From contig DHRK01000008.1 in the NCBI GenBank assembly GCA_002410325.1, forward strand, positions 26,384 through 45,473: DNA of 19,090 nt, given 5' to 3'. The notes beneath the pieces are model-generated. The model did not search any database, was not told the DNA's origin, and was given only the letters and a program-made list of their open reading frames with translations. Position 1 is the first letter of the stretch. The number at the start of each line of letters is the position of its first letter. A program made the translations under genes and the position numbers. The stretch is from Syntrophomonas sp. UBA5314 (lineage in GTDB: Bacteria; Bacillota; Syntrophomonadia; Syntrophomonadales; Syntrophomonadaceae). This document shows positions 13,151 to 19,090 of the stretch, in pieces.

Positions 13151-13178
13151 GTGCAAGGTATTATTAAATACCTTGCAC
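13151..13178. repeat. Perfect 12-bp inverted repeat abutting the terminator
   Basis: GTGCAAGGTATT (13151-13162) and AATACCTTGCAC (13167-13178) pair perfectly around ATTA, starting at the base after the neighbouring hairpin ends. Minus-strand transcription meets this hairpin first and then the terminator. Confidence 0.75.
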
Positions 13179-13362
13179 GGAGAATTTTAAAAAAAGAAGC
13201 GGGGCAAATCAGCTTTTATCGGATCTTGACAAGTTTGATTTAACTTTAATCTTAAGATTTTTCGTAACTAATGCCAATTTTCTCTGGTTTAAGGCTATTA
13301 ATACTGCTGCTACCGTGGTAAGGATAAGTGCATTATAGGGGACTTTAAAGATAAGGGGAGGC

Positions 13363-13992
13363 TTATGCCTTTACACTAGTATTAGTACTAATTTTGTCCT
13401 TAATTATAGGCCCGGGGAAAGGCAAAATAGCTCTCCCATAAACTGTATTATTGATAATAGCGGCCGCTGAATAGAGACCGAGCAGACCGGCAAGGCCGAT
13501 CACATTGCCGGCAATGGGCGCATATGATTTGGCAAGTAGGCCTAATTTTAGTCCGGTTATCAGAAAAGCATCAAAATTCATGATAGATATCAATAGGGCC
13601 ACAGTCAGCGGCATGGTTTTTAGAAAGGTTGGAAATAAGAGCCACATAACGAAGGTTATGCCTACCCAAGCCCAGCCTTCTATGACAGGATTAATATGCC
13701 ATCCGACCATATGCGCGTAGAACTCTAAGAGATATACGCAACCCGAGGCCAGCATAAAGTAGGCACTGAACCACAGAAAGGTGTTTCCTCCACTTATACT
13801 GCCAAGTTTCAATTCAAGCACGCCTACAATTACCTGTATAAAAAATCCAGCCAACAACCAAAAACCAACCACACCAAAGCCATCTGGAGGAATTTTCCCT
13901 GTGAGCAACGCATAAAAAATTATGCAAGCAAGTCCCAATGCAATTAATCCTGCCGGCATTGGATTGGCCCAACCTGAATGTTCATTTGCCAT
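13363..13992 (-). CDS. Acetate uptake/efflux transporter, AceTr (GPR1/FUN34/SatP) family
   Basis: A 209-residue integral membrane protein with six hydrophobic segments. The NPMPAGLIALGL sequence (10-21) is the family signature (NPAPLGL-type). GGAGGAGA lies just upstream of the ATG at 13992. SatP/YaaH-type proteins form hexameric channels or transporters for acetate and succinate. It is the last gene of the minus-strand operon, 68 bases after the acyl-CoA dehydrogenase gene. This fits acetate, the end product of acetyl-CoA from beta-oxidation, being exported (or recaptured) across the membrane. Direction of transport cannot be read from sequence. The C-terminus ends in a short polar tail. Confidence 0.85.
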   Translation of the reverse strand: MANEHSGWANPMPAGLIALGLACIIFYALLTGKIPPDGFGVVGFWLLAGFFIQVIVGVLELKLGSISGGNTFLWFSAYFMLASGCVYLLEFYAHMVGWHINPVIEGWAWVGITFVMWLLFPTFLKTMPLTVALLISIMNFDAFLITGLKLGLLAKSYAPIAGNVIGLAGLLGLYSAAAIINNTVYGRAILPFPGPIIKDKISTNTSVKA

Positions 13993-14060
13993 AATTATCT
14001 CCTCCTGCTAATTAAGATTTAATAACTCCTGGCTCCCCAACAGGTTTCTTCCTGAGCTAT

Positions 14061-15893
14061 TTATCCCAAACATGCCTCTTCAATCTTTACAGCGGTCGCA
14101 TCACCGATTTCAATGAGGTTTCTAATCATCGTTACCTGTGGCAGAACATTCTTGATATAGAACTGAGCGCTGGCTATTTTCCCTTTATAAAAATTGGCAT
14201 CAAAATGATCTTCACCCAGATCCGTTAATTTCTTATCTGCCACTAATCCTTGATCAAGAATCAGTCTTGCGCAATAGAGCGTGGAAGCCGCATGAAGTAT
14301 ACGGGTGGAAAATAACGGCATCATTTGCATTTGGCCACCCTGTATATATTTTTGCAGCTGCTGCATAATAGCCAGGAAGTCCTCGAAGGCACCGCTGAGA
14401 ATCTTCATCTCATCCTTAAAGGTAATTGTTTCTTTGTTTCCCGACATAAAAGCAGCTATGTCGTTTATCCAGTTTTTAAAGACTTTGCCTTTGTTCATGG
14501 TGAACTTACGGCCTACCAGATCTAAAGACTGAATATAGTTGGTTCCTTCCCATATGGAAGTGACTTTTATATCGCGAGCTAGTGATTCGACTTCATATTC
14601 TGAGCAGACTCCATAGCCGCCATGTACTTGAATGGCATCGCATATTAAGGACCAGGCCATATCAGTTGCATAGGCTTTACACATGGGATTGCTGATTTGG
14701 AACATCCCTGCGGCGAAATCTTTTTCTTCGGGGTCTTCACTGTCATGGGAAAGATCTAAATAATATAAGGTTTTGACTATTAGCGCCCTAATTGCTTCGG
14801 TACAGGACTTTTGCAGCATCAACATGCGGCGAATGTCTTCATGTTCGATGATGCGGACTTTAGGACCTTTGGGGTCGGTAAGTTTGTTTCCCTGTACTCT
14901 TTGTTTGGCGTATTCGCGGGCCTGGAAAAAGGCCTGCGATGAAGCGGCCAGTCCCATCAAGCCGGTGCCCAGTCTTTCTTCATTCATCATAGTAAACATC
15001 TGTTCTATGCCTTTTCCCATGCCGCTGGCATCGGGCGGATCGCCTATCAGGTAACCAAGGCATCTGTCATTTTCACCATAAGCCAGGCTGGCGGTCGGAG
15101 AGCTGTGTATTCCCATTTTCTCTTCGATACCGATACAGGTTACATCATTCCAATCACCCATGCTGCCATCGTCGTTAACCCAATATTTAGGCACGATAAA
15201 TAGTGATAAGCCGGCTACCCCTGATTTTGCGCCCTCGGTTCTAGCCAGAACCAGATGAATAATGTTTTCCTGCAGGTCATGATCGCCTACGGTTATAAAT
15301 ATCTTATTTCCTTTTATTTTATAAATGCCTGGTGTTTCCGTAGTCAAGGCTTTTGTTGCGTTGGCGCCAACGTCCGAACCGGCGCTGGCTTCGGTCAGGT
15401 TCATGGTTCCACCCCATTCCCCCGTAATCATTTTGGGCAGAAATTTCTGCTTTAAAAATTCACTGCCATGTTCCTGAATCACCGATATAGCCCCCGCCGG
15501 TATTCCGGAAAATGTTGCAAAACCCAAATTAACACCCAAGAACATTTCTTCGTAGGATCGTGCAATCGTATAAGGCAAACGCCCTTCCGCTTCCCGGTCT
15601 GCGTTCTGTGCTCCCAAACCGGCCTCATTAATAACCGCAAAAGCCTTCTTAAAAGAATCCGGAGTGATCACCTTGCCATCAATAAACTGTGCGCCGATAC
15701 GATCTGATTCCTTGCTCATGGGTGCAATAACATCACGTGTTATTTTAAAAGCAGTATCAATAATCGGCTCAATATCGTCTACACCGTAATAATTTTTATA
15801 TGCAGGACAGGAGAGCAATTTGTCCATATCGATCCATTCTTTTAATACGAATTTGGTTTCGCGTATATCAAATATAAAATTGCTGATGGGCAT
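14061..15893 (-). CDS. Acyl-CoA dehydrogenase, long form with extra C-terminal domain
   Basis: A 610-residue flavoprotein. The start at 15893 is chosen because GAGAGGAG lies 7 bases upstream on the minus strand; the longer frame to 15968 adds 25 residues without family similarity. The order is an N-terminal helical domain, a beta-barrel with MNLTEASAGSD (164-174, flavin and substrate contacts), a C-terminal helix bundle with VHGGYG (424-428) and WEGTN with the likely catalytic base Glu449, then about 130 extra residues typical of the 600-residue subgroup (FadE/DmdC-like, acyl-CoA dehydrogenase C-terminal domain). It catalyses the first oxidation of beta-oxidation, passing electrons to ETF; no true etfAB genes are in the window. 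A 144-base gap separates it from the thiolase gene upstream, long enough for an internal promoter, though none is clear. Confidence 0.9.
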   Translation of the reverse strand: MPISNFIFDIRETKFVLKEWIDMDKLLSCPAYKNYYGVDDIEPIIDTAFKITRDVIAPMSKESDRIGAQFIDGKVITPDSFKKAFAVINEAGLGAQNADREAEGRLPYTIARSYEEMFLGVNLGFATFSGIPAGAISVIQEHGSEFLKQKFLPKMITGEWGGTMNLTEASAGSDVGANATKALTTETPGIYKIKGNKIFITVGDHDLQENIIHLVLARTEGAKSGVAGLSLFIVPKYWVNDDGSMGDWNDVTCIGIEEKMGIHSSPTASLAYGENDRCLGYLIGDPPDASGMGKGIEQMFTMMNEERLGTGLMGLAASSQAFFQAREYAKQRVQGNKLTDPKGPKVRIIEHEDIRRMLMLQKSCTEAIRALIVKTLYYLDLSHDSEDPEEKDFAAGMFQISNPMCKAYATDMAWSLICDAIQVHGGYGVCSEYEVESLARDIKVTSIWEGTNYIQSLDLVGRKFTMNKGKVFKNWINDIAAFMSGNKETITFKDEMKILSGAFEDFLAIMQQLQKYIQGGQMQMMPLFSTRILHAASTLYCARLILDQGLVADKKLTDLGEDHFDANFYKGKIASAQFYIKNVLPQVTMIRNLIEIGDATAVKIEEACLG

Positions 15894-16037
15894 TTTAATT
15901 CTCCTCTCTAATTTTCTGGCGATATAAGGTGCAAACCTATCACACATTGCAAACACTTGTCTATTCATTCAAAATCCAATTCACAGGTGTTAAAAAATAT
16001 GATAAGGAAGGAATGCTTACCTCAACTTTACAAAATC

Positions 16038-17267
16038 CTATATATCTCTGGTCCATAGACTTGCCATAGCAGATCCGCCGCCAACACACATTGCTGTCCC
16101 GCCGACTGTCTTGCCCAGCCTTTCCAATTCATAATAAAGTGTAGTAATCATACGTACTCCGGTAGCTCCTATAGGATGACCCAGACCGATTCCCGAGCCG
16201 TTATTATTGATATTTCCGTCCTGCTCAAAAGTACCAAAATTCATGTCTATGCCCTGCTCATCTTTAAATTTTCTGAAGCAGCCGATAATTTGTGCAGCAA
16301 AAGCTTCGTTTATTTCCCAATACTCTACGTCATTATACTTCAGATTGGCCATTTTGAGAGCCTTGGGAATTGCTACCGCCGGGCCCAAGCCCATAACTTC
16401 AGGCGGTACGCCTTCGGTACAAATACTTAACAGCTTCATTAAAGGTTTTACTCCCAGTTCTTTAGCTTTCTTTTTGGTCATTAAGATAACTGAGGCTGAT
16501 GCGTCATTCATTCCCGAAGCATTGGCAGCAGTTACTACCCCTCCCTTTTTAAATACGGGAGACAGCTTGGCCATTTTCTCCAAATTAGTATCCCGTAGTG
16601 GGTGTTCATCATCAACGTACTGCACTATGCCTTTTTGGGTTTTAAGCTCGACCGGCACGATTTCTCTATTGAAGCGGCCTTCGTCTATTGCCCGCACGGC
16701 ACGTCTATGGCTGGTCAAGGCTAGAGCATCACACTCTTCTCTGGTAATACCATAAAGTTCAGCTATATTTTCAGCCGTTACACCCATATGGACATTTGCC
16801 ACAGTATCGATCAGACCATCAGAAAGCAGCCCGTCTAGGCATTTAAAATCACCCATCTTTGAACCCCATCTCGTCTTCGTAAGTATATAGGGGGTCGTGC
16901 TCTGGCTTTCAGTTCCAACCGCGAGAGCTATTTCGGTATGGCCCATAGCCAATTTCATAGCAGCTACATCTACAGCACGCATACCGGAAGCACAGTTCTG
17001 GTATACATTTGTGGATCCCGACCTGGGATCCATGCCGATCTGCATGGCTACTATACGGGGAGGCAAAGAACCATTGCCGCCAAGTGCCGCCATACCCATT
17101 ACTATTTCATCCACCTGGCCTGGTTCAATACCGGCGCGTTTGATTGCTTCCGTAGCTGTTATTTTGCTTAGTTCATTGGCTGGTATATCTCTAAAAACTC
17201 CGCCGAACTTACCTACTGCCGTTCTGCAGGCACTAACTAATACAACTTCATTGCTTTCGTTATACAT
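16038..17267 (-). CDS. Acetyl-CoA acetyltransferase (thiolase)
   Basis: A 409-residue thiolase II-type enzyme of normal length. Catalytic residues are all visible: nucleophile Cys92 in VYQNCASG, the NEAF motif (320-323), His364 in GLGHPIGATG and Cys394 in CVGGGSA. It splits acetoacetyl-CoA or a longer 3-ketoacyl-CoA with CoA to give acetyl-CoA, or condenses two acetyl-CoA in reverse. AAGGA lies before the ATG at 17267. It starts 23 bases after the crotonase gene, so the two are cotranscribed. Chain-length preference cannot be told from sequence; the operon context suits the degradative direction. Confidence 0.93.
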   Translation of the reverse strand: MYNESNEVVLVSACRTAVGKFGGVFRDIPANELSKITATEAIKRAGIEPGQVDEIVMGMAALGGNGSLPPRIVAMQIGMDPRSGSTNVYQNCASGMRAVDVAAMKLAMGHTEIALAVGTESQSTTPYILTKTRWGSKMGDFKCLDGLLSDGLIDTVANVHMGVTAENIAELYGITREECDALALTSHRRAVRAIDEGRFNREIVPVELKTQKGIVQYVDDEHPLRDTNLEKMAKLSPVFKKGGVVTAANASGMNDASASVILMTKKKAKELGVKPLMKLLSICTEGVPPEVMGLGPAVAIPKALKMANLKYNDVEYWEINEAFAAQIIGCFRKFKDEQGIDMNFGTFEQDGNINNNGSGIGLGHPIGATGVRMITTLYYELERLGKTVGGTAMCVGGGSAMASLWTRDI

Positions 17268-17290
17268 GTTAAATCATTCCTTTCCATTCC

Positions 17291-18070
17291 TTATTTGTTC
17301 TTATATTGCGCTTTTCTCTTTTCAGCGAAGGCTTTCATTCCTTCTTTTTGATCTTCAGTGGAAAATGCCATGGAAAATCTGGATAGTTCCATGCCTTTTC
17401 CGCTGCTGAAGTCATATTGTACTCCGCAATTAACCGCCTCTTTCGCAAAGCGCAAAGCAACTCCTGGTTTTTGAATTAACCTGACTGCAAATGCTTTGGC
17501 TTCTTCCATAACTAACTCATCGGCAACCACTTTATTAACCAATCCGTACTCGAGGGCTTTAGAAGCTTTAATAGTATCACAGAGATAAATCATCTCTTTG
17601 GCCCTGGCCTGGCCTATTAACTTGGCCAGTCTCTGAGTTCCTCCGCATCCCGGAATAATTCCCAGCGATACCTCAGGCAGTCCAAACACCGCACCTTCCC
17701 CGGCTATTCTAAAATCACAGCACATGGATAACTCGCATCCCCCTCCCAGGCATGGACCATTTATGGCCGCAATGGTCGGAAACTGTAAGTTTTCTAATCT
17801 ATCAAATACCCGATGTCCTATAACGACTTGCCGGTATGCATCCATAACGCTTGCGTTCATCATACCGATAATGTCGGCCCCTGCTGCAAAGACTCTGCTC
17901 CCGCCTGTTATTATTAGTACTCTCAAGTCCTGGTTACCGTTTAGAACGCTTGCTAATTCTCCTAACTCGAAAGTCAAATCTTCGTTCAACGCATTGAATG
18001 CTTTGGGTCTATTCAGAGTAATAATGCCAAGACCGTTTTCCTGTTCATATATCAGGTTCTTAAATTCCAT
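17291..18070 (-). CDS. crt: Enoyl-CoA hydratase / 3-hydroxybutyryl-CoA dehydratase (crotonase)
   Basis: A 259-residue crotonase of typical length. Oxyanion-hole and active-site motifs are present: AAGADI (62-67), NGPCLGGGCE (104-113) and LPEVSLGIIPGCGGTQRL (131-148), with both catalytic glutamates, Glu113 and Glu133, spaced 20 apart as in rat mitochondrial hydratase (E144/E164). It adds water to trans-2-enoyl-CoA, giving the 3-hydroxyacyl-CoA used by the adjacent dehydrogenase. GAGGTG lies 5 bases upstream of the ATG. It is second in the operon, 79 bases after hbd. The symbol crt follows the clostridial butyrate-pathway name; a broader chain length is possible. Confidence 0.9.
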   Translation of the reverse strand: MEFKNLIYEQENGLGIITLNRPKAFNALNEDLTFELGELASVLNGNQDLRVLIITGGSRVFAAGADIIGMMNASVMDAYRQVVIGHRVFDRLENLQFPTIAAINGPCLGGGCELSMCCDFRIAGEGAVFGLPEVSLGIIPGCGGTQRLAKLIGQARAKEMIYLCDTIKASKALEYGLVNKVVADELVMEEAKAFAVRLIQKPGVALRFAKEAVNCGVQYDFSSGKGMELSRFSMAFSTEDQKEGMKAFAEKRKAQYKNK

Positions 18071-18149
18071 TTTTTCACCTCACACCATCGTAAGAAAAAT
18101 TTATTTAGTATTCGGGCGAGTGAGCTAGTCCCCATTAATTTCGTTTTGT

Positions 18150-19037
18150 CTAAATATTAACGTCATCTCTTATCTTCTTTTGTCCACTGGTATAATCGTA
18201 CCAACCCTTGCCGGTTTTCCGGCCCAGATCACCTGATATAACCAGCTTGTTAAGGGTTATAAATGGAGCAAACATGGGGTTTTTGGTATTTTCATACATG
18301 TTTTCAGAAACAGCCAACGCTACATCCAACCCTACAAAATCACCCAGTTCAAAAGGCCCCATAGGCATATTCATCCCATATCTAATGGCCTCGTCAATAT
18401 CTTCTATCGAAGCAACTCCTTCAAGCAGGCATTTGTTTGCTTCCGCAATGAGAGCTGAATTTACCCGATTAACTAAAAAGCCTGGTCCGTCTTTTACAAT
18501 TACACCAACCTTACCGATCTTTTGTGTAAGATCTTTGATAAGTGCACAGGTTTCTTCAGAGGTTTTTAAACCCTTAATGATTTCAACCAGTTTCATCACT
18601 GGAACAGGACTAAAAAAATGCATTCCTATAAATTTGTCCGGCCTTTTTAGGGCAGTTGCTATTTGAGAAATGGGTATTGAAGAGGTATTGCTAGCAAATA
18701 TAGTTTCAGGAGGACAAATTTCATCCAATTTCTTAAACACGTCAACTTTTATATTTAGATTTTCAACAATGGCCTCAATAACCAGGTCATAATCTTTGGC
18801 ATCAGCCAAATTTGTAGTAGTAGTAATCCTGCCCATGATTGCGTTAAATTGTTCTTCTGATAATTTGCCTTTTTTAACACTACCGCTCAGGGCCTTTTCA
18901 ATGCCAGCTTTGGCTTTACCTACAGATTCCTCTGTTATATCAAACATATGCACCTTATAGCCTGCCGTTGCAGATACTTGAGCAATGCCCGACCCCATGA
19001 AACCTGACCCGACCATCATTAATTTTTTGATTTCCAT
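18150..19037 (-). CDS. hbd: 3-hydroxybutyryl-CoA (3-hydroxyacyl-CoA) dehydrogenase
   Basis: A 295-residue NAD-dependent dehydrogenase. The ATG at 19037 is chosen over an in-frame TTG seven codons upstream because GGAAGG, 8 bases before the ATG, overlaps that extension. The N-terminal Rossmann fold has GSGFMGSGIAQ (10-20). Active-site residues are Ser119 in SNTSS, His140 in GMHFFSPVP and Glu152, and KDGPGFLVNRV (182-192, with Asn190) leads into the C-terminal helical domain. It oxidises 3-hydroxyacyl-CoA to 3-ketoacyl-CoA with NAD. It is the first operon gene in the window; the promoter, and possibly earlier genes, lie beyond the right edge. Confidence 0.92.
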   Translation of the reverse strand: MEIKKLMMVGSGFMGSGIAQVSATAGYKVHMFDITEESVGKAKAGIEKALSGSVKKGKLSEEQFNAIMGRITTTTNLADAKDYDLVIEAIVENLNIKVDVFKKLDEICPPETIFASNTSSIPISQIATALKRPDKFIGMHFFSPVPVMKLVEIIKGLKTSEETCALIKDLTQKIGKVGVIVKDGPGFLVNRVNSALIAEANKCLLEGVASIEDIDEAIRYGMNMPMGPFELGDFVGLDVALAVSENMYENTKNPMFAPFITLNKLVISGDLGRKTGKGWYDYTSGQKKIRDDVNI

Positions 19038-19090
19038 TGATAATCGCCTTCCTATCAATAATTTTTCTGTTCATTAATTAGCTCTTTGAT

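Larger units (their letters stand above)
12987..13362. other. Convergent intergenic region with paired hairpins
   Basis: This 376-base gap lies between the stop of the activator gene and the stop of the acetate transporter gene. It holds two abutting hairpins (13118-13178) and a 12-base palindrome AATCTTAAGATT (13248-13259). The rest is AT-rich, with no ORF having a credible start. Confidence 0.5.

Noticed and set aside
13227..13260. TTGACA followed by AT-rich bases, a sigma-A-like -35 on the plus strand
   Set aside because: No acceptable -10 at 16-18 bases, and the transcript would be antisense to the acetate transporter without an ORF.

Overview
The window looks like a chromosomal segment of a spore-forming, fatty-acid-degrading member of the Clostridia, probably Peptococcaceae or Syntrophomonadaceae-like. 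Pointers are a YhcN/YlaJ-type spore lipoprotein, strong GGAGG ribosome binding sites with several GTG/TTG starts, a sigma-54 activator of PAS-AAA+-Fis type, and a complete butyryl-CoA-type beta-oxidation set. Taxonomy is inferred from gene families only.

Layout. (1) 1-3306: the 3' end of an unrecognised acidic protein, a YhcN/YlaJ-like lipoprotein (minus strand), an AIM24/TIGR00266 protein with an N-terminal zinc ribbon, and a secreted NlpC/P60 hydrolase. Most are separated by hairpins or terminators. (2) 3424-7004: an orphan ETF-alpha-like N-terminal domain (minus) faces a PaaI-like hotdog protein and a soluble chemoreceptor with two signalling tips (plus). The 441-base gap between them carries two divergent, well-formed sigma-54 (-24/-12) promoters. 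(3) 7005-11312: a structured leader, then an FadH/Old Yellow Enzyme-type NADH:flavin oxidoreductase with a 4Fe-4S site, a terminator, a creatininase-family amidohydrolase and an MBL-fold hydrolase. (4) 11502-12986: a sigma-54 promoter and the sigma-54 activator gene it drives. (5) 13106-19037, all minus: hbd, crotonase, thiolase, acyl-CoA dehydrogenase and an acetate (SatP/AceTr) transporter in one apparent operon. It ends at a pair of abutting hairpins that also separates it from the converging activator gene.

How they may work together. The minus-strand operon covers the beta-oxidation cycle (acyl-CoA to enoyl-CoA, 3-hydroxyacyl-CoA, 3-ketoacyl-CoA and acetyl-CoA) plus acetate movement across the membrane. 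That fits an organism oxidising short or medium fatty acids to acetate. The activator is probably autoregulated and is the obvious in-window candidate to control the two divergent sigma-54 promoters at 4234-4443. If so, the ETF-like protein, the hotdog protein (which lacks the usual catalytic His and has Glu in place of Asp) and the double-tip cytoplasmic receptor would form one regulon. That group is the most unusual content here and could be an intracellular acyl-CoA or redox sensing module. This link is inference; the promoter sequences and domain features are directly visible.
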